Positions 27,932 through 36,506 of a stretch of DNA of 64,000 nt are shown here, in pieces (the first letter of the stretch is position 1; every line of letters starts with the position of its first letter). Source of the DNA: Gammaproteobacteria bacterium RIFOXYD12_FULL_61_37 (lineage in GTDB: Bacteria; Pseudomonadota; Gammaproteobacteria; Chromatiales; Chromatiaceae); the NCBI GenBank assembly GCA_001801995.1, contig MGZB01000028.1, positions 1 to 64,000 of the forward strand, in the 5' to 3' direction. The notes under the pieces were generated by a model. It searched no databases and was not told the origin of the DNA. It saw only the letters and a program-made list of their open reading frames with translations. Made by a program: the position numbers and the translations under genes.

Positions 27932-28465
27932 ATGACACTGACCTGGCCTGACTACGTCATTATCGGGATCATCCTTGTTTCGACCCTGATCAGCCTGGTC
28001 AGAGGCTTCGTCCGGGAGGCCCTTTCGCTCGCCTTCCTGGTGATCGCCTTCTGGATCGCGAAGATGTTTTTCCACGAGTTTTCCGGGCACCTGACGCCAT
28101 GGATCGAGGTCCCCTCCCTGCGCATGGGGGCCGCTTTTTTCCTCATCTTCGTTGTCGTCTGGATACTCGGCGGACTTCTGACCTTCCTCGTCGCCCAGCT
28201 CATCGACGCCACCGGCCTCAGCGGCACCGATCGCGTCATCGGCATGATGTTTGGTTTCGCGCGCGGGGTCTTGCTGGTCGCCGCGCTCGTCATGCTGGCG
28301 GGACTGACCCCATTCCCCAACGATCCCTGGTGGCGCGAGTCGCGGCTGGTCGGCGAATTCCGCGGCGTCGCCGAATGGCTGCGGAGCCTTCTGCCCGATG
28401 ACCTCGCCCAGCGGGTGCAACCCGGCGCGGCCCCAACCAACGCCCAAAAGCCTGCGGGAGGCTAA
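27932..28465 (+). CDS. cvpA: CvpA family membrane protein
   Basis: A 177-residue inner-membrane protein with four hydrophobic segments (DYVIIGIILVSTLISLVRG, a helix at about 30-45, FFLIFVVVWILGGLLTFLV, and GVLLVAALVMLAGL). CvpA is needed for colicin V production and linked to envelope homeostasis; its molecular role is not settled. It begins the pair with purF, which starts 6 nt after its stop, the conserved gammaproteobacterial arrangement. Confidence 0.93.
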   Translation: MTLTWPDYVIIGIILVSTLISLVRGFVREALSLAFLVIAFWIAKMFFHEFSGHLTPWIEVPSLRMGAAFFLIFVVVWILGGLLTFLVAQLIDATGLSGTDRVIGMMFGFARGVLLVAALVMLAGLTPFPNDPWWRESRLVGEFRGVAEWLRSLLPDDLAQRVQPGAAPTNAQKPAGG

Positions 28466-28471
28466 GCTGAT

Positions 28472-29986
28472 ATGTGCGGTATTGTCGGTATCCTGGGACG
28501 CTCCTCCGTCAACCAGTCCCTCTACGACGCCCTGCTGGTATTGCAGCACCGGGGCCAGGATGCCGCCGGCATCGTGACCTGCGAGGGCAATCGGCTGCAT
28601 CTGCGCAAGGACAACGGGCTGGCGCGCGATGTCTTCAATACCCACCACATGCTCGACCTGCGGGGTAACATGGGGATAGCCCATGTGCGCTACCCGACCG
28701 CCGGTTGCGCTTCATCGGCCGAGGCCCAGCCTTTTTACGTCAACTCCCCGTTCGGCATCACCCTGGCCCACAACGGCAACCTGACCAACGCCGATCAGTT
28801 GAAGGATGACCTCTTCCGCGAGGACTTCCGCCACATCAACACCGACTCCGATTCCGAGATCCTGCTCAACGTCTTCGCCCACGAGCTTCAGCAGAGGGCC
28901 AAACTGAGCGTGGATGAAAACGACATCTTCGACGCCATGAGCGGGGTCTACCGCCGCTGCCGGGGTGGCTACGCGGCGGTCGCCATGATTCCCGGCCACG
29001 GCATACTGGGCTTCCGCGACCCCTTCGGCATCCGCCCCATCGTCTTCGGCAAACGGGAGACGGAGCGGGGGGTGGAATACATGATCGCCTCGGAGAGCGT
29101 GGCCCTGAATCCTCTGGGCTTTGACCTGGTCCGGGACATCCTGCCCGGAGAGGTGATCTATATCGACCTGGATGGCCGCTTGCACAGCCGGGTTTGCGCC
29201 GAGAAGGTGTTGCTGTCGCCCTGCATCTTCGAATTTGTCTATTTCGCCCGGCCCGATTCCATCATCGACGAAATCTTCGTCCACAAAGCCCGTTCCCGCA
29301 TGGGCAAGAAGCTGGCGCACAAGATCGAGCGCGAGTGGAGCCAGCACGATATCGACGTGGTGATCCCCATCCCCGACACCAGCCGCACCGCTGCCCTGAC
29401 CCTGGCTAACACCCTGGGGGTTCAATACACCGAAGGCTTCATCAAAAACCGTTACATAGGCCGCACCTTCATCATGCCGGGGCAGAAGGTACGCAGGAAA
29501 TCGGTGCGGCAGAAGCTCAATCCCATCGACATGGAGTTCAAGGGCAAGAACGTCCTGCTGGTGGATGACTCCATCGTGCGCGGCACCACCTCCCAGCAGA
29601 TCGTGCAGATGGCGCGGGAGGCCGGCGCCCGCAAGGTTTTCTTCGCCTCCGCCGCACCGCCGGTCCGTTTCCCCAATGTCTATGGCATCGATATGCCCGC
29701 CGCCACCGAACTGGTGGCCCATGGCCGCAGCGAGGAGGAGGTCGGCCGTATCATTGGGGCCGACCGGATGATCTACCAGGACCTGGGTGACCTGATCCTG
29801 GCCTGTCAGAAGAAGGGCAAGACCAAGGTGGACCGCTTCGATGCCTCGGTATTCGATGGCGACTACGTCACCGGCGACGTGACCGCCGCCTATCTGGGCG
29901 CCCTGGAGGCCAACCGCAACGACGGCGCCAAGTCGGCCCGTGAACACTCCGCGGCATCCGTTATCGAGATTCATAATCAGACTTGA
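28472..29986 (+). CDS. purF: Amidophosphoribosyltransferase
   Basis: A 504-residue enzyme for the first committed step of purine synthesis (PRPP plus glutamine to phosphoribosylamine). Seen: nucleophile Cys2 exposed after Met removal (MCGIVGILG), [30 protein letters not shown] and SDSEILL in the glutaminase domain, and the PRPP-binding loop [12 protein letters not shown] in the transferase domain. The ribosome site GGGAGG precedes it. It forms an operon with cvpA. Confidence 0.96.
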   Translation: MCGIVGILGRSSVNQSLYDALLVLQHRGQDAAGIVTCEGNRLHLRKDNGLARDVFNTHHMLDLRGNMGIAHVRYPTAGCASSAEAQPFYVNSPFGITLAHNGNLTNADQLKDDLFREDFRHINTDSDSEILLNVFAHELQQRAKLSVDENDIFDAMSGVYRRCRGGYAAVAMIPGHGILGFRDPFGIRPIVFGKRETERGVEYMIASESVALNPLGFDLVRDILPGEVIYIDLDGRLHSRVCAEKVLLSPCIFEFVYFARPDSIIDEIFVHKARSRMGKKLAHKIEREWSQHDIDVVIPIPDTSRTAALTLANTLGVQYTEGFIKNRYIGRTFIMPGQKVRRKSVRQKLNPIDMEFKGKNVLLVDDSIVRGTTSQQIVQMAREAGARKVFFASAAPPVRFPNVYGIDMPAATELVAHGRSEEEVGRIIGADRMIYQDLGDLILACQKKGKTKVDRFDASVFDGDYVTGDVTAAYLGALEANRNDGAKSAREHSAASVIEIHNQT

Positions 29987-30015
29987 GTAGGGGCGGGTTT
30001 CAAACCCGCCCCTAC
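29987..30015. repeat. Perfect GTAGGGGCGGGTTT palindrome between purF and metZ
   Basis: GTAGGGGCGGGTTT, one base, AAACCCGCCCCTAC. It follows the purF stop codon directly. It could terminate or stabilise the purF transcript but lacks a T-tract. It resembles dispersed repetitive palindromes; a partial relative (GTAGGGGCG) lies near 55429. Confidence 0.6.
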
Positions 30016-30055
30016 GGCCTTCCTCAAGCCTCAAGCCCAACAACAGGAGTAAGCC

Positions 30056-31237
30056 ATGAATGACGAAATGCTGGACTGGGGCGTGGCCACCCGCGCAATC
30101 CGGGTAGGACAGCACAGGACCGGGGAAGGGGAGCACAGCGAGGCGATCTTTCCCACCTCCAGCTACGTCTTCGCCAGCGCGGCGGAGGCGGCAGCCCGTT
30201 TCGCCGGCACAATTCCCGGCAACATCTATTCCCGCTTCACCAACCCCACCGTGCGCGCCTTCGAGGAGCGTCTGGCCGCCATGGAAGGCGGCGAGTCCTG
30301 CGTGGCCTCAGCCTCCGGCATGTCCGCCATCCTTTCCATGTGCATGGGCCTGCTGAAAACGGGTGACCATATCGTCGCCTCGCGCAGCATTTTCGGCACC
30401 ACGGTCATTCTTTTTACCAAATACATGGCCCGCTTCGGGATCGAGACCAGTTTTGTCGATCTGACCGACCCCGCAGCCTGGGAGGCGGCCATCCGGCCCA
30501 ATACCAAACTGCTGTTCCTGGAGACCCCCTCCAATCCCCTGACCGAAGTGGCCGACATCCGGCAACTGGCGGACCTGGCCCATGACCATGGCGCCTGGCT
30601 GGCGGTGGACAACTGCTTCTGCACCCCGGCCCTGCAACGCCCCCTGGAACTGGGGGCGGATCTGGTGATCCACTCCGCCACCAAATACCTTGATGGCCAG
30701 GGTCGATGCGTGGGCGGTGCGGTCGTTGGTGGCGCCAAACTGGTGGGCGAGGAGGTCTTCGGCGTATTGCGCACCTGCGGGCCGACCATGAGCCCCTTCA
30801 ACGCCTGGGTCTTTCTCAAGGGACTGGAAACCCTCGCCATCCGCATGCGCGCCCACTGCGAAAGCGCCGCCAAACTGGCGGTCTGGCTGGAGCATCACCC
30901 CCAAGTGGAACGGGTCTACCACCCCAGCCTGGCCTCCCATGGCCAGTACGAGCTGGCCGCGCGCCAGCAGTCCGGCGCGGGCGGCGTCCTCTCCTTCGAC
31001 GTGAAGGGGGGCAAAGAGGCCGCCTGGCGGGTCATAGATTCGACTCGGCTACTCTCCATCACCGCCAACCTGGGCGACGCCAAATCCACCATCACTCATC
31101 CCGCCACCACCACCCACGGCCGCTTGAGCCTCGAAGAACGCGCCACCGCCGGCATCGGTGACGGCCTGATCCGCGTCTCGGTCGGGCTGGAGGATTTCGA
31201 GGATATCCGCAAGGATCTGGAGCGGGGGCTGGGGTGA
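30056..31237 (+). CDS. metZ: O-succinylhomoserine sulfhydrylase
   Basis: A 393-residue Cys/Met-metabolism PLP enzyme that makes homocysteine directly from O-succinylhomoserine and sulfide. Seen: IYSRFTNPTVRAFEERLAAMEGG, SGMSAI, FLETPSNPLTEV, the PLP-lysine motif HSATKYLDGQGR, and LGDAKSTITHPATTTH. The position after cvpA-purF is the usual place of metZ, which separates it from metB and metC paralogues. AGGAG sits about 7 nt upstream of ATG 30056. Confidence 0.92.
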   Translation: MNDEMLDWGVATRAIRVGQHRTGEGEHSEAIFPTSSYVFASAAEAAARFAGTIPGNIYSRFTNPTVRAFEERLAAMEGGESCVASASGMSAILSMCMGLLKTGDHIVASRSIFGTTVILFTKYMARFGIETSFVDLTDPAAWEAAIRPNTKLLFLETPSNPLTEVADIRQLADLAHDHGAWLAVDNCFCTPALQRPLELGADLVIHSATKYLDGQGRCVGGAVVGGAKLVGEEVFGVLRTCGPTMSPFNAWVFLKGLETLAIRMRAHCESAAKLAVWLEHHPQVERVYHPSLASHGQYELAARQQSGAGGVLSFDVKGGKEAAWRVIDSTRLLSITANLGDAKSTITHPATTTHGRLSLEERATAGIGDGLIRVSVGLEDFEDIRKDLERGLG

Positions 31238-31356
31238 TGGTCAGGGGGCCTGTTCCGTCAATAAGGCCACTACCGGCACGCGCATGCCTTCCCCGTACCT
31301 TGCGCTTCTTCGCTTCACCCATCTTGCCTATCCTCTACACCGGATGGCAGCTTAAA

Positions 31357-31620
31357 TTACTGTCTGGAATATGGGGTCCACTTTAGAAAGCGTGAAACGC
31401 AGGCACCTCGCCACGCTGTCCCGGCCCCCAGCATCATGGTGAGCATGTGGTAAGCGAGGAAGGCAAACTGGTACTTGCCGTGCGTGTGGTTCGTCTCGAA
31501 AGCGTCCCACAGGAACTCGATGTATTCCTGCTCCTTCGGGGTATTGTCCCAAGGGATACCGTCCCTGCGGGACATAAAGGAAAGCGGCAGGTAGTCGGCG
31601 AGTTCGGCGGCTTCTTCCAT
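31357..31620 (-). pseudogene. Truncated accessory gene at the end of the Type I R-M operon
   Basis: An 87-codon frame. The first about 55 residues (MEEAAELADYLPLSF ... EYIEFLWDAFETNHTHGKYQ, FAFLAYHMLTM) resemble the start of a longer conserved hypothetical protein I associate with restriction loci. After YHMLTM the reading becomes unrelated and Arg-rich and soon ends, so the C-terminal part has been cut off near 31435. It follows the PIN gene by 16 nt. The bases from 31238 to 31356, between this remnant and metZ, show no gene. Confidence 0.45.
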
Positions 31621-31636
31621 CGTGATGGGCTGACCA

Positions 31637-32053
31637 TCACCCGACTTCGACCGTAATCACATCCAGAGACGTAATCCCCTCAAAGTCCCTCGCGTTATGC
31701 GTCACAAGTGGAGCAGCGTGACGGGTGGCGCAAGCGGCAATCCAAGCGTCGTTTGGGGCGATGGGTCGCCCGTTGCGCCTTCGCTCCGCCATCAGACGCC
31801 CGTAACAGCGGGCGATCTCATGGTCGTAAGGAATCACCACGAAATTGCGCAAGGTTGTTTCGAGTTTCTTCCGCTTCTCTTCGCCCCAATTATTGTTCTC
31901 CGCGCCGAAGTACATCTCGCCCACGGTGATGAAAGAAATGGCGAGCAACTTTCCTTGAACATGCGGTACATATGCTTCTGCCAGCGGACCGCCCTTCATC
32001 AGGTAGGAAACGATGTTCGTGTCGAGGATGGTCTTGGCGTTGCTCACAATCAC
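31637..32053 (-). CDS. PIN-domain (VapC-type) ribonuclease
   Basis: A 138-residue PIN protein: TILDTNIVSYLMKG with the first catalytic Asp, the Glu in FITVGEMYFGAEN, APNDAWIAACA with the third acid, and THNARDFEGI with the fourth. All four acidic positions are present, so it is predicted active. It starts at GTG 32053, overlapping the stop of the 327-aa gene. No recognisable VapB antitoxin is adjacent, so either the 327-aa protein neutralises it or it acts as an effector of the restriction operon. Confidence 0.8.
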   Translation of the reverse strand: MIVSNAKTILDTNIVSYLMKGGPLAEAYVPHVQGKLLAISFITVGEMYFGAENNNWGEEKRKKLETTLRNFVVIPYDHEIARCYGRLMAERRRNGRPIAPNDAWIAACATRHAAPLVTHNARDFEGITSLDVITVEVG

Positions 32054-33033
32054 CTCCCGCTTTCCGCGTGCGAATGCCTCAGATCATCAACCTCCCGCTC
32101 GAAGCCGTCGCCTATCTCACCCGGCCAGGTGCCGAAGAGCGCCCTTACATCGGCCATCGGTCGTACGTTCTGCGCCTGCGCCAGTTCATCCAGCGTCGGG
32201 GATTCCCAGAAGCTTCGCGAAATTGGGGTGCCTTGCGGGAGTAGATCGGCAGCCTCGCCCTCTCGATCATCCAGTCGCTCGATGTCGTGAATCTTGATGC
32301 TGGCGATCTTGCCCGTCAGAGGGTCTTCCTTCGCTTCGCCCACGATGCGAACGTAGCGCAGAATGTCATCCAGCACTTCATCCCTTTGCTCCTCGTCAAA
32401 GAGGCAAAGCACCGGTTCCCCGGCAGACGGGTGCACGCGGCAGCGCGTGCCGTGTTCCTTGAAATCAGCCATCAGCAAGCGGCCTTCGATGGTGCGGATG
32501 TTGGTCTGCGGTCCCTTGATGCGCTCCTGAATACGCGCAAAGCCTTCAGGCGTGAGATTCGTCGTCAGTGGGGTATCTCTGTGGTTCAGGGTGAAATAGA
32601 TGCTTGTGACTCCCTTGCTGAAGAGCGTCCCTGCATCGCGCCATGCCATCAGAACACCCGTGTCATAGCCCGGCGGAAGTGCGTCGTCCGACGCCTGCAC
32701 AGCGGTCAATCCGTCCAGTGCCTTCTCCAGAATATCGAGACCCATGTCCATGCCTGGCAATGCCGCATCGGTCTGTCTGCGCTCGAAGCCCAGCACAGCC
32801 GCCGGGCTGCCATGCGTCAACAACACCAGGTCGAGCGCGATTTCTTCCTTGATACCGCGCGGTTGCGGCCCACGGCGCAGACTTTCGGCCTCCCCGGTAA
32901 GAACACGCCCGGTCCGCTGTAGCGCCTTGTTCATATTGACCAGGAAAGTCAGCAAATGGGTGACAGGAATTCTGCCCGGCCCAACGGCCTCGCCATTGAA
33001 GCGAATCTTCAGCAAGGGATCATCTTCTTTCAT
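32050..33033 (-). CDS. Conserved hypothetical protein of the Type I R-M operon
   Basis: A 327-residue protein I cannot assign. It begins MKEDDPLLKIRFNGEAVG and has mixed alpha/beta character, no membrane segment, and no nuclease or ATPase motif that I can see. It overlaps hsdM-hsdS at its start (ATGA) and the PIN gene at its end, so it is translated as part of the same operon. The position between a restriction specificity gene and a PIN toxin suggests an accessory or antitoxin-like role; this is inference from context only. Confidence 0.65.
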   Translation of the reverse strand: MKEDDPLLKIRFNGEAVGPGRIPVTHLLTFLVNMNKALQRTGRVLTGEAESLRRGPQPRGIKEEIALDLVLLTHGSPAAVLGFERRQTDAALPGMDMGLDILEKALDGLTAVQASDDALPPGYDTGVLMAWRDAGTLFSKGVTSIYFTLNHRDTPLTTNLTPEGFARIQERIKGPQTNIRTIEGRLLMADFKEHGTRCRVHPSAGEPVLCLFDEEQRDEVLDDILRYVRIVGEAKEDPLTGKIASIKIHDIERLDDREGEAADLLPQGTPISRSFWESPTLDELAQAQNVRPMADVRALFGTWPGEIGDGFEREVDDLRHSHAESGR

Positions 33034-35678
33034 GATTCTGCCTCCGTCTGATCTACAGATATTGCTTGTTCGGCCACGCCAGCCGATACCGCCTCATTGT
33101 CGCCCCAAACGCGGGCGAGGGTGGCCTGGATCTTTTGCTCGAAGCGGGTGATCAGTTCGCGGTTGGCGGCCACCAGCGCTTGCTCGGCTTCGATCTCGGC
33201 CACGATGGCTTGCTGGGTGGCGAGGGGCGGAAGGGGAAACGTAATCGCGCTCAAATCATCTGTGTTGATCTTCAGCGTGCCATGCGCTGCGGTTTCGAGA
33301 ATCTTCCGAAACTGAGGCCATTCTTGTTTCAGCATCACCCTGAGAAACGTTGCATTGACCGACGAGTGAGGCTTCATCGCCTTCACGTCCTGGTTGAAGG
33401 CGCATGGCTTCGCGAGTTCACAGATGGGCACGCCGTTCGCGAGGCCCATACCTCTGACAAGAATTAGCAGCGAGCCGACCAGCGCGATCTGCGTGGCGCT
33501 CTCTTTGACGGCGGCTTCTGAAACGTGAGTCGAAGCATCAGACAAGACATCAGACTTCATGTCCTTCGCGGAAATCCACGGGATGTCGCCAATCCAATAT
33601 GACTCAATGGCCTTTGATGGCGTTCCGCCGCTGCTGTAGCTGACGACGTTACCCAACTCCACCATTGGCCAGTCGGGGTGGATGGGGATGTGGGGGCGGT
33701 AGTGGTCGAGGACGGCGCGGGCGCCGTTGATGACTTTCTGGTAGCCCTCGATCTCCGCCACGATCTCCTTCTGCACGCCCAGTGGCGGCAGGGGGATTTG
33801 GAGTTCGCAGAACTTCGACTTGGAGATTTCTGCGAACGTCCCGCCTGTTGCCCACGCTTGCATCGTCGGCACGAGCTTGGCGAGCGCTAGAGCCACGAAC
33901 TCCGGCACTGCTCGCGCCGAATCTTCGATCACGACGTTCTTGAAGCCTTGATTCGTAGCAATGGGGACACGGTTGATCGCTATGCGGCCAATGGTTGCAC
34001 GAGTCGAGACCACGACCGAATTTGGCGGGATCATCTTCGCGGAAGACTCGCGCAAGCCTTTGTCGGAAATCGTCCGTTTCGTTGCGGTGATTTCAGAGAT
34101 GAAGTCGGTCGCTGGAAGGTCAACAAGCGTCGCCCAAGGAATGCCGCCGCCCCAATATTCCTCAACGTCGGACTTGGGCGTGCCGCCGCTTTCAACCCGA
34201 AACAGAGTCTGTTCGCCGAGAAAGACCAGCGGGAAGGAATGATTCGAGGCAGCGCCCTCCCGATACCGCTCTCCACTGAGGTTGTAATCGCCATTCGCGG
34301 CGATCTTGTCCTTCGGCACGATCTGGGCGGTGGACGTGAGGGCGAGGACGGACTCGGTGGTCGCTTTGGAGCGGAGGGCGTGAAGGTACGCGGCGAGTTC
34401 AACCTGCACTTGCGGCAGGTCGTTCTTCTCGATGGCGCGGCGCTGGGCGCCGAGGCCGTAGCCGTCGTTCTCGACTTTGAAGAAGGCGATGGTGTCGGCC
34501 GCCTTGGCGAGGGATTTGTCGAGGATGAGGATGCTGGTCTTCACCCCGGAGTAGGGATTGAAACAGCCCGCCGGCAGCGACACCACGGCGACGAGGGAGT
34601 TCTCCACGAGCATCTTGCGCAGCGCTTTGTAGGCGGTCTGGCTCTGGAAGATGATGCCTTCGGGGACGATGATGGCGGCGCGGCCGGTGGGCGTGAGGTG
34701 CTCGGCCATGTAGTCCACGAACAGGACTTCGCTACGCTTGGCCTGGATTCCGAAGCGCTTGTGCGGCTTGATGCCGCCTTTCGGCGACATGAAGGGCGGG
34801 TTGGCGAGGATGACGTCGGCGAATTCGTTCCAGCGCTCTTCGGAGGTGAGGGTGTCGTACTCGTAGATGTGCGGATCGGTGAAGCCGTGCAGGTAGAGGT
34901 TCACCAGCGACAGGCGGACCATGTCGGGCGAGATGTCGTAGCCCTTGAAGTTTTTGGCGAGGCGGCCCTTGTCGTCGGGGGTGAGCAGGTCACCGGCGCG
35001 GTGTGCGGCGGCCCCCTCTCCCCGGCCCTCTGATGAAGCCTCTACCCTTCGGTATCCCGCGAGGGGCGAGGGAGATGAAGAGTTGCTGCGCAGGATGTGC
35101 TTGTAGGCGGAGATGAGGAAGCCGGCGGTGCCGCAGGCGGGGTCGAGGATGGTTTCGTGTTTCTGCGGGGCGAGGACTTCGACCATGAAATCGATGATGT
35201 GGCGCGGGGTGCGGAACTGGCCGGCATCCCCCTGACTGCCGAGGACGCTGAGCAGATACTCGAAGGCGTCGCCGAGGCGTTCGCTGTGGTCGTAGCTGAA
35301 CTCGTCGATGATCTTGAGAAAGGCCTTGAGCGTTTCCGGGTCGCGGTAAGGCAGGTAGGCGTTCTTGAAAATGTCGCGGAAGAGCGGCGGGATGCCGGGG
35401 TTTTCGGGCATCTTGGCAATGCCTTCGCCGTAGAGGCCGATCATCTCGTGGCCGCCGAGCGAGGGGGCCATGAGCTTGGCCCAGCCGTAGCGGGTGTAGT
35501 CGCCGGTGAAGAACTTGCGCTTGCCGCCAAGTTCCTCGCTCTCGGCGTCCATGTCGTCCATGAACTTGTAGATGAGGGCGATGGTGATCTGCTCGACCTG
35601 GGATTTGGGGTCGGGGACTTTGCCGACGAGGATGTCGCGGGCGGTGTCGATGCGGCGTTTGGTGTCGGTGTCGAGCAT
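33030..35678 (-). CDS. Fused Type I DNA methyltransferase and specificity protein (HsdM-HsdS)
   Basis: An 882-residue fusion. The N-terminal about 450 residues are an adenine-N6 methyltransferase: ILDPACGTAGFLISA for SAM binding and DVILANPPFMSPKGG as the catalytic NPPF box. Two target-recognition domains follow, each starting with the HsdS signature (GEQTLFRVESGGTPKS; LGNVVSYSSGGTPSK) and ending in a coiled-coil spacer (LPPLGVQKEIVAEIEGYQK; PPLATQQAIVAEIEAEQA). The start is ATG 35678 (MLDTDTKRR), overlapping the KilA-N stop as TAATG; an in-frame upstream extension to 35888 is only the frame shadowing that gene. A palindromic repeat is inserted in frame in the methyltransferase part. Two recognition domains predict a bipartite target. 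Confidence 0.9.
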   Translation of the reverse strand: MLDTDTKRRIDTARDILVGKVPDPKSQVEQITIALIYKFMDDMDAESEELGGKRKFFTGDYTRYGWAKLMAPSLGGHEMIGLYGEGIAKMPENPGIPPLFRDIFKNAYLPYRDPETLKAFLKIIDEFSYDHSERLGDAFEYLLSVLGSQGDAGQFRTPRHIIDFMVEVLAPQKHETILDPACGTAGFLISAYKHILRSNSSSPSPLAGYRRVEASSEGRGEGAAAHRAGDLLTPDDKGRLAKNFKGYDISPDMVRLSLVNLYLHGFTDPHIYEYDTLTSEERWNEFADVILANPPFMSPKGGIKPHKRFGIQAKRSEVLFVDYMAEHLTPTGRAAIIVPEGIIFQSQTAYKALRKMLVENSLVAVVSLPAGCFNPYSGVKTSILILDKSLAKAADTIAFFKVENDGYGLGAQRRAIEKNDLPQVQVELAAYLHALRSKATTESVLALTSTAQIVPKDKIAANGDYNLSGERYREGAASNHSFPLVFLGEQTLFRVESGGTPKSDVEEYWGGGIPWATLVDLPATDFISEITATKRTISDKGLRESSAKMIPPNSVVVSTRATIGRIAINRVPIATNQGFKNVVIEDSARAVPEFVALALAKLVPTMQAWATGGTFAEISKSKFCELQIPLPPLGVQKEIVAEIEGYQKVINGARAVLDHYRPHIPIHPDWPMVELGNVVSYSSGGTPSKAIESYWIGDIPWISAKDMKSDVLSDASTHVSEAAVKESATQIALVGSLLILVRGMGLANGVPICELAKPCAFNQDVKAMKPHSSVNATFLRVMLKQEWPQFRKILETAAHGTLKINTDDLSAITFPLPPLATQQAIVAEIEAEQALVAANRELITRFEQKIQATLARVWGDNEAVSAGVAEQAISVDQTEAES
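35011..35076. repeat. In-frame palindromic repeat inside hsdM
   Basis: Arms CCCTCTCCCCGGCCCTC and GAGGGGCGAGGGAG flank a short centre. The translated insert (SSSPSPLAGYRRVEASSEGR and a few more residues) falls between HILRSN and DDKGRLAKNFKGYDIS, where the family has no such segment. Confidence 0.6.
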
Positions 35679-36498
35679 TACTTGAGTCTTTTCATGGCCG
35701 CGCTGGTCATCAGCGAGTGCATCTGGGTGATGGCGATCTGGTTGAGCCGGATCAGGCGCTCCGGCTGTGGCATACCCTGGCGAACAAGAACCGCGTTGAG
35801 CGATTCCAGGTTGCTCAGCACAACCAGTTGTTCGAGGGTTGCCTGGTCGCGCACATTGCCCTTTGCCTTGGGGTACCGGTCGCGCCACTCTCTGGCGGTA
35901 TGCCCGAAAAGCGCAACGTTGAGCAAGTCGGCCTCGCTCGCGTAAACGGTCGAGGCCTGCGCACGCGTGATCTCAACCGGGACGAGGGTCTCCCGAATGG
36001 CATCTGTGTGGATGCTGTAATTGACCTTGGCAAGGGTGCGCTGGAGGTTCCATTCCAGCGGAGACGGCTGATTTCGTCGTCCTTGAGGCGCTGGAATTCC
36101 TTTATGAGGTAGACTTTGAATTCAGCGCTGATCCACATGCCGAATTCAAAGGCAATGTCCTTGTGTGCGTAGGTGCCGCCGTACCTGCCTGTGGTGGCTC
36201 GCAGGCCGAGCGCATTGGTTTTCGCGGTCCAGTCTTTGACGCTGATCCTGTAGCTGTTCAGCCCGGCCTGACTTTTAATTATGTCGAATTCGCCATAATT
36301 AAAATCAGGGTTATGGACGCGCTCCCATATTCCCAAGAACTCCACGGTGTTGCGATTTCTCAACCAATCGCCAATAAAAAAGTCGCCCTCCTTTGCCTTG
36401 AGCATGTCGGTCAATGAAATGTAGTCTTCATCATTCCGGGACAGCACCGTGATGGATGTTCCCAGAACATCGAAGGACAATTTCTTTTCTTTGCTCAT
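35678..36498 (-). pseudogene. KilA-N / RhuM-like gene with a 1-base frameshift
   Basis: The first about 145 codons encode a KilA-N-type domain (ISLTDMLKAKEGDFFIGDWLRNRNT..., YGGTYAHKDIAFEFGMWISAEFKVYLIKEFQRLKDDEISRL) common in phage and restriction loci. At about 36058 the frame shifts: restoring one base turns SRLRWNG into SRLRLEWNLQRTLAKVNYSIH and continues to MTSAAMKRLK at 35681. The full product would be about 273 residues. It starts 8 nt after hsdR and its stop overlaps hsdM. Either a true mutation or a sequence error; the downstream frame is well preserved, so decay is recent if real. Confidence 0.7.
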
Positions 36499-36506
36499 GA
36501 TTGCTC

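Noticed and set aside
28712-30136. 474-residue open frame on the minus strand over purF
   Set aside because: Shadow of PurF; no recognisable domain in this reading.
31092-31322. 76-residue minus frame starting MGEAKKRK
   Set aside because: The start resembles a known short N terminus but the rest is antisense to metZ; not enough to call.
33948-35033. 361-residue plus-strand frame over hsdM-hsdS
   Set aside because: Shadow; the minus-strand fusion has clear motifs.
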